The notes under the pieces were generated by a model that was given only the letters and a program-made list of their open reading frames with translations, made no database searches and was not told the DNA's origin. Shown here piece after piece: positions 8,079 through 17,447 of a stretch of DNA of 64,000 bases. The stretch covers positions 194,169 to 258,168 of the forward strand of contig NZ_JMLP01000012.1 in assembly GCF_000686805.1 (NCBI RefSeq), given 5' to 3'. The stretch is from Bacillus sp. UNC41MFS5. Lineage in GTDB: Bacteria > Bacillota > Bacilli > Bacillales_B > DSM-18226. Position 1 is the stretch's first letter; every line of letters begins with the position of its first letter. The translations under genes and the position numbers were made by a program.

Positions 8079-9305
8079 TCATTTTTTATATTTTCCAGGT
8101 GTATACTTTTCACTGGCTTTAAAGTTATAAACTGGTTTAATAAATCCTGCAATCTCCACGGTTTCCTCAACCTTTTCTAAAATTTCATTCATAGACTTAT
8201 AGGCCATTGGCGCCTCATCTAAGGTTTCTTCTGAAACAGAAGTCGTCCAGACGCCTTCCATGGTTTTATGGAAATCATCCATATTAAGAGTTTTCATCGC
8301 TTTTGTCCGGCTCAAAACGCGGCCTGCTCCATGCGGGGCCGAGCAATTCCAGTCATCATTCCCTTTACCTACTGCCAAAATCGACCCGTCTCTCATATTA
8401 ATTGGAATGATAAGACGCTCCCCTCTTTGTGCAGAAACTGCCCCTTTTCGTAAAATTAGGTTCTCGGTGTCAATATAATTGTGTACGGTATCGAAACGGT
8501 CCTGCTCCTCAAATCCCATATTTCCTGTAATCGCTCTCGCAATCTCTTCGCGGTTTGCTTTTGCAAAAGCCTGCGCTAGCTTCATGTCATGCATATAGTT
8601 ATGAAAATCCTCACCTTCCAAATACGCTAAATCATTAGGAATAACTGGATTCTTTTCTTTATAGCTCTGGATCATGGCTTGGATTTCTTTTTGGCGTCCT
8701 TCTTCCTTTAATTGGTCAATAAGTCCTGAAAGATCCTGCTGACGAAGTTTTGAGATAGCTACCTTTTGATAGTAGGTGGCTATCTTCGCTCCTACATAAC
8801 GGCTTCCAGTATGAATCGTTAAATAGTGGTAACCATCGGAATCAACCGAAACTTCAATAAAATGATTGCCGCCGCCTAGTGTCCCTAAGCTATAACGGCT
8901 TCGGTTTTCACTTAAGATGTGCTCTGCTTGGAATTCTTGAATGGCGGGAAAACTCGTGTTAATAAATCCGACTGTCTCATCACTATGCACTTCCTGCCCA
9001 CTTGGGACATACGTACGGATTACTTGATCCAGTCTATTAAAATCAACCTTTTTATCCTGAAGCTTGACGGTCAGCACTCCGCAGCCGACATCCACACCAA
9101 CCAGATTAGGAACAACCTTATCCTTTAGCTGAATGGTCGTTCCAATTACACAGCCTTTGCCCGCATGATAATCTGGCATGATACTAATCTTTGTATCCTT
9201 TAAAAATCCTTGATTACAAAGCTCTTGGATTTGCTCAAGGGCTGTTTCTTGAGGATAGTTTGAAAATACGTTTGCTTCTGTTTGTGTACCCGTTACCTTA
9301 ATCAC
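8079..9305 (-). CDS. rtcB: RtcB family RNA ligase
   Basis: 408 residues, the length of E. coli RtcB. RtcB joins RNA 2',3'-cyclic phosphate or 3'-phosphate ends to 5'-OH ends using GTP and Mn2+. Seen motifs are MPDYHAGKGCVIG, the metal-binding LVGVDVGCGVL, GTLGGGNHFIEV, and SAPHGAGRVLSR near residue 325, where the His is the conserved GMP acceptor. No archease or RtcA gene is nearby, so it is a stand-alone ligase. It starts at ATG 9305 with AAGGAGGG upstream. Its role in this organism (repair or tRNA processing) cannot be told from context. The nearest neighbour, a dynamin-like gene, has the same direction and its own terminator. Confidence 0.92.
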   Translation of the reverse strand: MIKVTGTQTEANVFSNYPQETALEQIQELCNQGFLKDTKISIMPDYHAGKGCVIGTTIQLKDKVVPNLVGVDVGCGVLTVKLQDKKVDFNRLDQVIRTYVPSGQEVHSDETVGFINTSFPAIQEFQAEHILSENRSRYSLGTLGGGNHFIEVSVDSDGYHYLTIHTGSRYVGAKIATYYQKVAISKLRQQDLSGLIDQLKEEGRQKEIQAMIQSYKEKNPVIPNDLAYLEGEDFHNYMHDMKLAQAFAKANREEIARAITGNMGFEEQDRFDTVHNYIDTENLILRKGAVSAQRGERLIIPINMRDGSILAVGKGNDDWNCSAPHGAGRVLSRTKAMKTLNMDDFHKTMEGVWTTSVSEETLDEAPMAYKSMNEILEKVEETVEIAGFIKPVYNFKASEKYTPGKYKK

Positions 9306-9401
9306 TTGTTTTCCCTCCTTTAAAGCAGATTACCAATAGGCTACCATCTTATGGGCTTTGGGGCAACCGATTTTCGTCCGACATTTTTTTCTATATGAAT
9401 A

Positions 9402-9429
9402 AAGGAAGATGCCATTTGACATCTTCCTT
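9402..9429 (-). terminator. Terminator of the dynamin-like gene
   Basis: Stem AAGGAAGATG / CATCTTCCTT (10 bp, 8-nt loop), 12 nt after the minus-strand stop codon. The T-run is short on the minus strand. Confidence 0.65.
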
Positions 9430-9440
9430 CTTCACCGTTA

Positions 9441-12194
9441 TTAATAAACAGTTTGCATGCCTTTTCCGGCCACGGTCATCCACTCAAACTGACGCAATCT
9501 AACCTCAAACAAGGTTAATGGATCACGGAACATCTCTGGGTTGGCATTCATATTCGTAAGCATTTCTTGGTTCGCCTGTATTCCAGCTTGCGCCTCTTCT
9601 GCTGAATGATTTAATAACTGCAATGGACTCTTGACAAACAGGGTTACATCGCGCTCAAGTGATTTTTCAAACAGTTCAAATTGCTGGAAAAACTGTTGAT
9701 TCACTGCAGAGATAGCTTCAGCATAATCCTCATTTTCCACAAATGCTTTGTACTTATTAAAAAGCATCGCTTTATTTTGTGATATGGCTCCAAACAATTT
9801 CCCAGCGCTTTTCAGTATAAATTGCGACGGGGTGTTGCGCAGCAGGATGTTAACAGTTTCCAATTGGAAGCGACTTGTCATCCGGTCGGTGTCGCGGTGC
9901 CAATCGTCAATTACCTTAAAATCACAATCAAGCGCGAGGCGGTCTTCTCCATACATACGATTAAAGCTTTCACCAATTTCATTTAGAAAATCTTGACTTT
10001 GCACAAACTCCTCTTTGCACCCATCAATCCATTCTTGCAATAAGCGGTAATATTTAGGCAGCACCGTCTGGTCTAAGTACTCCTCTAGTTTTTTGTTCAT
10101 CACTTCATTAAGTTCTATATGAACCTTGCTAAAATTACTGTCTTCATTGATGAAGGTAGAACATTCTTGAAGCATTTTTGGAACCGTCTCTGAAATATCT
10201 TTTGCAACCGTATTTTTGATGGCACGGTAAGACTGTACCACAGCTTTTGATTTTTGATTTTCTGTATCCTTCAGTTGATTGATTGCACCCGTTAATTTCT
10301 GGAGCATTTCTTCATTCCAACGGACTGATTCGATCAATTGATTTTCAACATCCACCCGTTTTTGCATCAGGCTGGCAATCGTTGTGCGAATATAGAACAA
10401 TAACTTTGCCAAACGTTTATCTTCCATATTTCTTGTATTTTTAATGGAGTGGATAAACTCTTGTAAGTCCTTTAACTGCTGGCGATTCTCATATTGCGAT
10501 GAAAAGGCAAACACGGATGCATCCGGTATATACGATTGAATCCTCGCCCTTGTTTCATCAAAGACACTAATTGCTTCCTGCTCATTGGCAATCGTGTCCA
10601 TCTTACTGAGCAGAAAATGCACGGGAATGTCAGGTGCTAACTCTTGAATTTTTGCAAGAACAGACCGTTCTTTATCAGTAAACGGTGCATTTGCATCAAG
10701 TACGAAGAGGACCGCATCAGCCAATTGCAGATTCTTCAACACTTCATAAGAATCATTATAGTTTCCTTTTAATCCCGGTGTATCTATAAGTGCAACCTTA
10801 TTTCCCTGCAAAAAGGCATTTGGACACTTAAATTCAATGATAGATTCCAACGCGTTACGGCGGCGATCCATTCGTTCTTGGAAATCAGAAAAGCCGGATA
10901 AACTAGTAATCTCTCGATCCGTAATTTCCGTGATTTCTTCATCTGCGGAGTCTTTAAACATGACCAGTGAAGAAGTAGGGCTATCTTGCAGGTCTTCACC
11001 AAGAATTGCATTAACAAACGTCGATTTTCCGCTGCCGCTTAATCCGGTAATAAGCAGATGTTGTGTGTCAAAATTCACTAATTGCTGAACAATCCATTTT
11101 ACACGATTATTCTCACCCATCTCATTGGCTTGGGCCCAATTAATAATCGCATCAAAGAGTGTCAGGCACTCCTCAAGTTCGTCCATATCTGTTTCCGTAA
11201 TACTAATTAGTTTCTCAGCCTCATTAACGATTGACATACTTAAACTCGCTGGAAACAGTTCATTCCAAGAAAGAACGGCTGCTGCTGAAAGGACGACATT
11301 TTTAGTGTCAGCGAGACGCAGCCAATTCGTTAGAAAGTCAGGAATAAAATCCTGGAGAGTTTTAATGTAGTATCTACCATCGATAAAGCTAAAAAATGCT
11401 TCTTTATGGAGATTTGAAAGCTCTGCTAAGTAGTCATCTTGACTGATATCAAGGCTTAATAACAAATGGTTCATTTCCCTTATCCAAGTGAAATAGACTT
11501 CTTCATTGTTATAGCTGTTCCAAAGAGTGGAAATAAGCTGCTCGAATTTTCGTTGATCTAGGCTAAACAGAAAATGGACAGCCTGGGAAAAGTAACTAGG
11601 CGCATGACTACTAGTCACTCCCTTTTCCACATACGAAATAATCATATCAAACCACTCTAATGAACCCGTTCTGATGGCTTCGTTTACGGCAAGTTCTATG
11701 GCATGATTCCAATCTTGATGCTCTTCAAAAAAAGTACGAGCAATTTCCGTCACATTTGGATAATCTGGGTTTGCATCAATGGTTTTCTTTATCACTGATA
11801 ATGCCAGGTCTAACTTTCCTCGCTCGATATACAACGAAAATAACTGTAATGCTACTTCGGTAGTTAACGTAAGATTATCACTTGTAATCGCACAATAAAG
11901 ATCTTCAGCGGTAGAAAGCAGGCCTAACTGATAATAAGCATCAGCTGTGTTTTTTTTCGCCCATGGTTCGAGCTCATTAATAATATTTTCCCATTTAAAA
12001 ATGGCTGCTTCATAATCCTTATGATGGAAATACACTTCCCCCTGTGCAAAGCGAATCGATGATAGATTCGGCAGATCCTTACAAGCTTCCTCTTGAAACA
12101 GTTCACCAAGGACCTCAATCGGATGAATATTTTCATGTTCATTGATGAACATTTTATAATACGTTTTCAGTTTTAATTGCGTCTCTAATGTCAT
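9441..12194 (-). CDS. Dynamin-like GTPase with N-terminal TPR-like region
   Basis: 917 residues from ATG 12194, which has GGAGGG at 6 nt; the in-frame ATG at 12227 is less well placed. The first 370 residues are helical and tetratricopeptide-like (for example AQGEVYFHHKDYEAAIFKWE). The GTPase then shows G1 GLSGSGKST (about 385-391), a G2 Thr in DSPTSSLV, G3 DTPGLKG (about 472) and G4 SKMD (about 530). The C-terminal 350 residues are long helices, as in the dynamin stalk. Bacterial dynamin-like proteins remodel or protect membranes, and some act in antiphage defence. Most have no TPR front end. It is a single gene, so no partner dynamin is nearby. The family call is firm; the function is not known. 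Confidence 0.82.
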   Translation of the reverse strand: MTLETQLKLKTYYKMFINEHENIHPIEVLGELFQEEACKDLPNLSSIRFAQGEVYFHHKDYEAAIFKWENIINELEPWAKKNTADAYYQLGLLSTAEDLYCAITSDNLTLTTEVALQLFSLYIERGKLDLALSVIKKTIDANPDYPNVTEIARTFFEEHQDWNHAIELAVNEAIRTGSLEWFDMIISYVEKGVTSSHAPSYFSQAVHFLFSLDQRKFEQLISTLWNSYNNEEVYFTWIREMNHLLLSLDISQDDYLAELSNLHKEAFFSFIDGRYYIKTLQDFIPDFLTNWLRLADTKNVVLSAAAVLSWNELFPASLSMSIVNEAEKLISITETDMDELEECLTLFDAIINWAQANEMGENNRVKWIVQQLVNFDTQHLLITGLSGSGKSTFVNAILGEDLQDSPTSSLVMFKDSADEEITEITDREITSLSGFSDFQERMDRRRNALESIIEFKCPNAFLQGNKVALIDTPGLKGNYNDSYEVLKNLQLADAVLFVLDANAPFTDKERSVLAKIQELAPDIPVHFLLSKMDTIANEQEAISVFDETRARIQSYIPDASVFAFSSQYENRQQLKDLQEFIHSIKNTRNMEDKRLAKLLFYIRTTIASLMQKRVDVENQLIESVRWNEEMLQKLTGAINQLKDTENQKSKAVVQSYRAIKNTVAKDISETVPKMLQECSTFINEDSNFSKVHIELNEVMNKKLEEYLDQTVLPKYYRLLQEWIDGCKEEFVQSQDFLNEIGESFNRMYGEDRLALDCDFKVIDDWHRDTDRMTSRFQLETVNILLRNTPSQFILKSAGKLFGAISQNKAMLFNKYKAFVENEDYAEAISAVNQQFFQQFELFEKSLERDVTLFVKSPLQLLNHSAEEAQAGIQANQEMLTNMNANPEMFRDPLTLFEVRLRQFEWMTVAGKGMQTVY

Positions 12195-12436
12195 ATCTTT
12201 CCCTCCAATTACAACACTCTCTGTCATTCATATGGAAAAGAGCCATAATTATTCTCTATACTATTCGACGGATTATCTGATTTTAAGTCTCAATTATTAC
12301 GATTCTACCAGAGCAATTTTTTAAAAGGATGTCAGTTGTATTTCATTTTGAAGACAAAGTAGAACTTATTTCATATTTTTCAGGACTTACGACGTTAACT
12401 GGATAATAATTGAAAATCGCGAAAATTTCATGATAC

Positions 12437-12499
12437 TTATTACATATTTTTAGGAAGTTATTACATATTTCTGGACTCTTATTACATATTTTACGAAAT
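12437..12499. repeat. Three tandem 21-bp repeats
   Basis: The 400-bp spacer 12195-12596 contains three adjacent 21-bp copies beginning TTATTACATATTT at 12437, 12458 and 12479, with a degenerate copy before them. It is AT-rich with no gene. An apparent minus-strand ORF across it is built from the repeat and has no ribosome binding site. Confidence 0.75.
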
Positions 12500-12546
12500 T
12501 TATGATATTTGCTGGATAATAACGGGAAACAACCAGATGAATCAAG

Positions 12547-12582
12547 CAAAAAATAAGCCTGCCAAGAATGAGTGGCAAGCTT
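12547..12582 (-). terminator. Terminator of the large acyl-CoA dehydrogenase gene
   Basis: Stem AAGC-c-TGCCA / TGGCA-AGCTT, followed on the minus strand by ATTTTTTG, 15 nt after the stop codon. Confidence 0.8.
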
Positions 12583-12596
12583 AATAGACGTCATTC

Positions 12597-14276
12597 TCAT
12601 CCAACAGACACAGTCTTCTCACTCTTTGAATTCAAGACAATCTCAGAAAAATAATTCACTGTCCTCATTTCTTCATTGAACAAATAAGAGGATTTCCATG
12701 TTTCCTCTAGAAAAATCTCCATTACCTTGACTGAGCGCGGATCACCGCTTGCTGCCTGCTCAAGAGCCACAATGCTTTCAAAAATTTTCACCATAAGTTC
12801 GGCAGCCTTTTTCGAATGAAAAGTCTTTTGATCAGCCGATGCCGTCCGTAAAGATTTTGATAAGTTCTGTAACTGAATTAACTTATTTTCTACTAAATAC
12901 GTCCATTCAGATGGCAAATGGGCGACACCTCGTAGACGCTGGCTCATCTCATCTAAAAACAGTTCATCCGCTTTGAACTTCTCCATTAAACGCAGGACCT
13001 CTAACCCGAGAATATTGGCCGTCCCTTCCCAGACAGTCAGAACCTGAGCATCCCGTAACAATCTTGGAGTTACAAAATCTTCAATATAACCATTGCCGCC
13101 ATGCAGTTCGATTGCTTCATGTGAAAAATGAATCGCTTGTTCAGCCGTTTCTTTTTTCAAAAGTGCAATGTAAAGACGATTAAGAATAGTCTCCTTTTGA
13201 CTCGCTTGATTGTGCATGACCCGTTCAAACAATGGAAGATATGTAAAAACGGTGCGTGTTTCAATTTTCAACTTTACAGCGAGCCTTGACAGTGTATCCT
13301 TGACCATTGGATAGTTAGCGAGTTTACTGCCGAACGCATCCCTTCTAAGGGCATATTCCTTAGCTTCATGATAGGCCCTCCTCATAATTCCTAATGAGGC
13401 AACGGCATTGCACACTCTTGAGAGATTAAGAGCTTCCATCATATAGTAGAAACCCTTCGAAGGATCTCCCACCACAAAAGCATCGGCACCATCGAATTCC
13501 ACTTCAGCCGAAGGGACAGCTCTGACTCCGAGTTTATCCTTTAAGCGGCGAATCCGGATTCCATTTAGCCTGCCATCTTGATTCCGCCATGGTACGGCAA
13601 ATAAAGTCAGCCCCTTTGTTCCGGCGGGTGCGCCTTCTTTCCGTGCTAAGACCATCGCCACTCCACACATACCGGCATTGGAGGCAAAGTACTTTTCACC
13701 ATAAAGTTTGAAATGTTCTCCGTGTTCCACAGCCCTCGTCTCATTCGCTCCGACATCTGAGCCCCCCTGACGCTCTGTAAGGAATGTCGCTCCCTCATAA
13801 AGTGGAACTTCTCCTGTTGAGAGGACATGCGGCAAAAACCGTTCCTTCATTTCTTCAGATGCATACTGGTTTAGTAAATAAGCGGTGGCCATCGACAATG
13901 TGACTGGACAGTAAAACCCTGGTTCTGTTTGTGAGAGCAGATAGCCTTGGGCATAGGAGTAAATATAATTCCCCTTCTCACCGAGCGAGGGGATTTCTTT
14001 ATGAACATAGCCGACAATTCCGGTATTATAGGTATCTTCCACCGTTCTACGATAACCTTCGTTCACCCATACTTCAGAAACATCTTCACCATAAGCATCA
14101 TATTTAATTAAGCGCGGCTGTCCCTCCCTATCCGTAAACCTGGCCCGTGATTCAATTTCGGTAGCACATTTCTCACCAAAGGCTGTCAGCTCCTTGTCAG
14201 CATACTCGAAAAAGGATGGATCAAGTAACTCTTTAAGCAAGGCTTGAAACGCCAAATCCTCTTTATAAAAATTCAT
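12597..14276 (-). CDS. Large acyl-CoA dehydrogenase (about 560 aa, AidB-like layout)
   Basis: 559 residues from ATG 14276 (MNFYKEDLAFQ); GAGGGTG lies about 11 nt upstream. It is longer than the standard 380-residue enzymes, with extra N-terminal and C-terminal helical regions as in AidB/ACAD-large types. Seen: GATFLTERQGGSDVGANET (flavin/substrate loop), LHGGNGYIEDFVTPRLLRDA, and TVWEGTANILGLEVLR, which keeps the classical catalytic Glu unlike the 381-residue enzyme at 397. The substrate is unknown; a role in fatty-acid or amino-acid acyl-CoA oxidation is inferred. It is transcribed divergently from a small unknown gene. Confidence 0.88.
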   Translation of the reverse strand: MNFYKEDLAFQALLKELLDPSFFEYADKELTAFGEKCATEIESRARFTDREGQPRLIKYDAYGEDVSEVWVNEGYRRTVEDTYNTGIVGYVHKEIPSLGEKGNYIYSYAQGYLLSQTEPGFYCPVTLSMATAYLLNQYASEEMKERFLPHVLSTGEVPLYEGATFLTERQGGSDVGANETRAVEHGEHFKLYGEKYFASNAGMCGVAMVLARKEGAPAGTKGLTLFAVPWRNQDGRLNGIRIRRLKDKLGVRAVPSAEVEFDGADAFVVGDPSKGFYYMMEALNLSRVCNAVASLGIMRRAYHEAKEYALRRDAFGSKLANYPMVKDTLSRLAVKLKIETRTVFTYLPLFERVMHNQASQKETILNRLYIALLKKETAEQAIHFSHEAIELHGGNGYIEDFVTPRLLRDAQVLTVWEGTANILGLEVLRLMEKFKADELFLDEMSQRLRGVAHLPSEWTYLVENKLIQLQNLSKSLRTASADQKTFHSKKAAELMVKIFESIVALEQAASGDPRSVKVMEIFLEETWKSSYLFNEEMRTVNYFSEIVLNSKSEKTVSVG

Positions 14277-14430
14277 CTTGGATAACACCCTCTTTTTCAG
14301 AATAATCAATAAATTTAGTATATCACTTTCTTATCCTGATAAAAATAAATTTAGGATATTTTTGGACATCTTTCCTTTTTATCCAACTCCGAAGTATAAT
14401 TGGTTCAAATACATTAAGGGGAAATTTTCA

Positions 14431-14937
14431 TTGGAAAAGGAACAAGCTATATTTTTAGCTAACTTTATAGAAAACTCAGCTTCTACGGTCTTTGAGATAC
14501 AAAAACTTAAAACTACGGGCGGCCGTTTGGTGAAGTTTCATCAATGGACAAACGGGAAGCCCACACTCGCCGCTTTTGAGATTACAAAGCCGGATAGTGA
14601 TACTGGCTATTACTTTGTATTCATTGATTGGCATCGAAATGACAACTATTATTTAGTCGTTTACGCACATGATCGTTCAACGACCTGTGCAGAGATACGG
14701 CAAATTCAAGAAATTGACGGAGCACCACATCTTATCTGGACATATAAGCCTTTTAAACGAGACGGAAAAAATGATCAAAGAAAAGCTTATTTTAAGCAAA
14801 TGTTTGGCTCGACAACCATACAAATTAAACTGCCCTCCTCAGCCCTTGAGGTGGAAGAATTTTTAGGACATGTATTTAAACTATGTCAAAACCGGCTAAA
14901 GGCGGACCGGATTGTTGAAATATTTAAGCTTGAATAA
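14431..14937 (+). CDS. Uncharacterised protein, 168 aa
   Basis: I do not recognise the family. The likely start is TTG 14431, with AAGGGG 9 nt upstream; an open frame continues back to 14278, but that part is AT-rich promoter-like sequence facing the divergent acyl-CoA dehydrogenase gene. The product begins MEKEQAIFLANFIENSAS and is soluble, mixed alpha/beta, with an aromatic central stretch (TGYYFVFIDWHRNDNYYLVV). There are no membrane segments or catalytic motifs. It is a single gene ended by a strong terminator. Confidence 0.6.
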   Translation: MEKEQAIFLANFIENSASTVFEIQKLKTTGGRLVKFHQWTNGKPTLAAFEITKPDSDTGYYFVFIDWHRNDNYYLVVYAHDRSTTCAEIRQIQEIDGAPHLIWTYKPFKRDGKNDQRKAYFKQMFGSTTIQIKLPSSALEVEEFLGHVFKLCQNRLKADRIVEIFKLE

Positions 14938-14945
14938 AAGAATAA

Positions 14946-14967
14946 AAAGGAGGCTTCCGCCTCCTTT
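14946..14967 (+). terminator. Terminator after the 168-aa gene, shared with the ABC operon
   Basis: Stem GGAGGC-ttcc-GCCTCC with A-run and T-run on opposite sides, between convergent genes. Confidence 0.85.
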
Positions 14968-14971
14968 GGTG

Positions 14972-15694
14972 TTATAAAACTTTACTTAAAAATGCTTTGG
15001 TCCGTTCTTCTTGCGGATGATCAAATAATTCGCTTGGAACATTTTCTTCAACCACCAAACCACCGTCCATAAAAATAACACGGTCACCCACTTCTTTAGC
15101 AAAACCCATTTCATGAGTCACGACTACCATCGTCATTCCTTCCTTTGCAAGGTCCTTCATAACCTCCAGTACCTCACCGACCATTTCAGGGTCTAGTGCT
15201 GACGTGGGTTCATCAAAAAGCATAATCTTCGGCTCCATTGCCAGCGCCCTTGCAATTGCAACCCGCTGCTTTTGTCCGCCGGATAAGGAATCAGGATAGG
15301 CTTCTGCCTTATCCTCTAAACCAACTTTTCGTAAAAGCTCTAACCCCTTAGCCCTAGCCTTTTCCTTAGGAGTATTTCTTACTTTCATTGGTGCGAGCAT
15401 AATATTTTCAATTACAGTTTTATGCGGAAATAGATTGAATTGTTGAAAAACCATGCCCACTTCTGTTCGTACTTTATTAATATCGGTATTCTTGTCAGTC
15501 AAATCGACACCTTCAATATAGACATGGCCCCCAGTAATCGTTTCGAGCATATTAATACAGCGAAGAAACGTCGATTTCCCAGAACCTGAAGGACCAATGA
15601 CCACGACTACCTCTTTATTTTTAACGGTAACGTTAATGTCCTTGAGGACCTCATTTTGCCCAAAGGATTTTTTCAAATTCTTCACCTGGATCAT
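14972..15694 (-). CDS. Polar amino-acid ABC transporter, ATP-binding subunit (GlnQ-like)
   Basis: 240 residues, the normal GlnQ/HisP length. Walker A is [13 protein letters not shown] (about 33-45), the signature is [15 protein letters not shown] (about 137-151) and Walker B is [16 protein letters not shown]. The switch His lies in [10 protein letters not shown]. It drives amino-acid uptake at the membrane with the permease encoded just upstream; the two genes overlap by 4 nt. The operon order is binding protein, permease, ATPase. Substrate specificity (glutamine, cystine, arginine or another polar amino acid) cannot be assigned from sequence alone. Confidence 0.93.
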   Translation of the reverse strand: MIQVKNLKKSFGQNEVLKDINVTVKNKEVVVVIGPSGSGKSTFLRCINMLETITGGHVYIEGVDLTDKNTDINKVRTEVGMVFQQFNLFPHKTVIENIMLAPMKVRNTPKEKARAKGLELLRKVGLEDKAEAYPDSLSGGQKQRVAIARALAMEPKIMLFDEPTSALDPEMVGEVLEVMKDLAKEGMTMVVVTHEMGFAKEVGDRVIFMDGGLVVEENVPSELFDHPQEERTKAFLSKVL

Positions 15695-16347
15695 TCAGTA
15701 GCCAACCTCCTTTCAAGACGAGTAAGCAGGAAGCTTAAAGAAAGTGTTAAGACGAGATAAATAACAGCTGCTGCAAGATATGGTTCCCATACACGGAAAT
15801 ATTGTCCTTGCATAGCTCGTCCCCAATACATTAATTCAGGGGCAGCAATGAGAGCCGCTAATGATGATTCTTTTATTAGAACGATAAATTCATTGCCTAG
15901 TGGTGGAATCATTCGTTTGAAAGCTTGCGGCAGAATAACATGGCGCATGGCTTGTACATGATTCATCCCTAATGAACGTGCAGCCTCCATTTGCCCGCGA
16001 TCAATGGATTGAATCCCCGCACGAAAGATCTCAGCAATATAGGCGGCAGCATTTAATGATAGAGTAAGAATAGCAGCTAAAACGGGACTGGTTTCATCAA
16101 GAAAAAGAGGTACAACAGCAAAATGGATTAATAATATCTGAACAAGTAAGGGTGTCCCTCGAAAAAAAGTAATGTAAATAGTAAACGGCCAAGCGAGGAG
16201 CTTATTTTTCATCATTTTTCCTAATCCGATGAATAAGCCAAGAATGGTACCAATCAAAATACTTGCGATGGAAAGCCCGATAGTCAGAACCGTTCCTTTT
16301 AGGAAAAATGGAGCGTATTCAACTAAAATATCCCAACGAAAATCCAT
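15691..16347 (-). CDS. Polar amino-acid ABC transporter, permease
   Basis: 218 residues from ATG 16347 ([15 protein letters not shown]), with AGGGGG 10 nt upstream; a TTG at 16374 would lie before that site. About five membrane segments are visible ([39 protein letters not shown] and others). The EAA-type loop that contacts the ATPase is [20 protein letters not shown]. It belongs to the HisM/GlnP type and follows the binding-protein gene after a stem-loop likely to lower its expression relative to the binding protein. Confidence 0.92.
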   Translation of the reverse strand: MDFRWDILVEYAPFFLKGTVLTIGLSIASILIGTILGLFIGLGKMMKNKLLAWPFTIYITFFRGTPLLVQILLIHFAVVPLFLDETSPVLAAILTLSLNAAAYIAEIFRAGIQSIDRGQMEAARSLGMNHVQAMRHVILPQAFKRMIPPLGNEFIVLIKESSLAALIAAPELMYWGRAMQGQYFRVWEPYLAAAVIYLVLTLSLSFLLTRLERRLATE

Positions 16348-16402
16348 ACAATAAATCCCCCTATTAAACAACAAGCTAATTATTCTAATCTAACTAGCAA
16401 AA

Positions 16403-16434
16403 ATTGCGTAACTGCTTGGTTAAGAGTTACGCAA
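16403..16434 (-). terminator. Intercistronic stem-loop between binding protein and permease genes
   Basis: An 11-bp perfect stem, ATTGCGTAACT / AGTTACGCAAT, with a 10-nt loop and five T on the minus-strand 3' side. It lies between the first and second gene of the ABC operon, so it probably acts as a leaky terminator or mRNA 3'-end stabiliser. Confidence 0.75.
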
Positions 16435-16449
16435 TTCATTCAGCGATTT

Positions 16450-17280
16450 TTACTTCTGTTGATCTTTTAAGATTTGTGTATCTGGTTCTACTTTAAACCA
16501 CTTCTTGTATACTTCTGCATAGGTTCCGTTATCGATGACTGCTTTTACAGCCTGATCAAAGTCTGCTTTAATCTTGCTGCCCTTTGGAAACATAAGTCCG
16601 TAAAATTCTTTAGCAAATGCAGCTGAATCTTCAATAACAACAAAATTATCTTTAGGATTGTTTTTTGCATATTCCTCGATAACAGTGTTATCTGCAACTA
16701 CAGCATCAGCTCCACCGCTTTTCAATTCCAAGATTGCTAGATTATTATTTTCAAATTTTTTGATTTTATCACTATTTTTGCCTAATAGACCTTCAACAGC
16801 TTCTTGTCCTGTTGTCGCATTCTGAACGGCAATCGTTTTATTATTTTTTAGATCAGCTGCGCTCTTAATGTCACTATCTTTTGGAACGAGGATTTTGTTG
16901 GTTGATAAAAAGTATGGCACTGAAAAATCATAGGATTGTTTTCTTTCATCGTTAATCGTAATGGCAGATATACCGATGTCAGCAATTTTTTTATCTAATT
17001 CAACAAAAATTGGATCCCAGCCGACATGCTCAACCTTCACTTTATAGCCTGCTTCTTTTGCCACTGCCTTGATAAAATCAATATCAAAACCGACAACTTC
17101 GCCTTTATCCTGGTATTCAAACGGTGCATAGGCAGCATCTGTTACCACGCGCAGTGTTTTCTTTTCAGTGTCTCCTCCTGCTTTTGTACCTGTGCTTGTA
17201 CTTTTACTAGTACCGCAAGCTGACAGAATTAAAAGCAGTGCGACCATTAAAAAAGTTGAAACTAATTTAAATTTCTTCAT
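16450..17280 (-). CDS. Polar amino-acid ABC transporter, substrate-binding lipoprotein
   Basis: 276 residues. The N terminus has Lys residues, a hydrophobic stretch and the lipobox LSACGTS, so the mature protein is a lipoprotein anchored outside the membrane at Cys22. The family-3 solute-binding fold is shown by YAPFEYQDKGEVVGFDIDFI (about 52-71) and by ADIGISAITINDERKQ. It is the first gene of the three-gene transporter operon and reads from an AT-rich upstream region. The ligand is a polar amino acid by family; which one is not determinable here. Confidence 0.93.
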   Translation of the reverse strand: MKKFKLVSTFLMVALLLILSACGTSKSTSTGTKAGGDTEKKTLRVVTDAAYAPFEYQDKGEVVGFDIDFIKAVAKEAGYKVKVEHVGWDPIFVELDKKIADIGISAITINDERKQSYDFSVPYFLSTNKILVPKDSDIKSAADLKNNKTIAVQNATTGQEAVEGLLGKNSDKIKKFENNNLAILELKSGGADAVVADNTVIEEYAKNNPKDNFVVIEDSAAFAKEFYGLMFPKGSKIKADFDQAVKAVIDNGTYAEVYKKWFKVEPDTQILKDQQK

Positions 17281-17447
17281 TTTTTCAGACCTCCAATGTT
17301 TTTTCTAAAAAGTATTTTTTAAAAATTTTGATAATATTTTGAATATAAATGATTATAACCTGTTTTAATTATATATTCAATATTTTAAATATTTTACTAT
17401 ATTAGTACTGTAATTAACTAAAGTGTTAACATTGTAGAATAATTTTT

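Noticed and set aside
11158..11170. Extra copy of the 13-mer repeat (AGTGTCAGGCACT)
   Set aside because: Two bases differ and it lies in well-conserved coding sequence of the dynamin-like gene; chance is sufficient.
12343..12600. Minus-strand 85-codon ORF upstream of the dynamin-like gene
   Set aside because: It is produced by the 21-bp repeat (repeating CNK/ICN pattern), has no ribosome binding site, and overlaps the terminator of the neighbouring gene.
14278..14430. N-terminal extension of the 168-aa protein
   Set aside because: The extension is AT-rich promoter-like sequence directly facing a divergent gene. TTG 14431 has a proper AAGGGG site.
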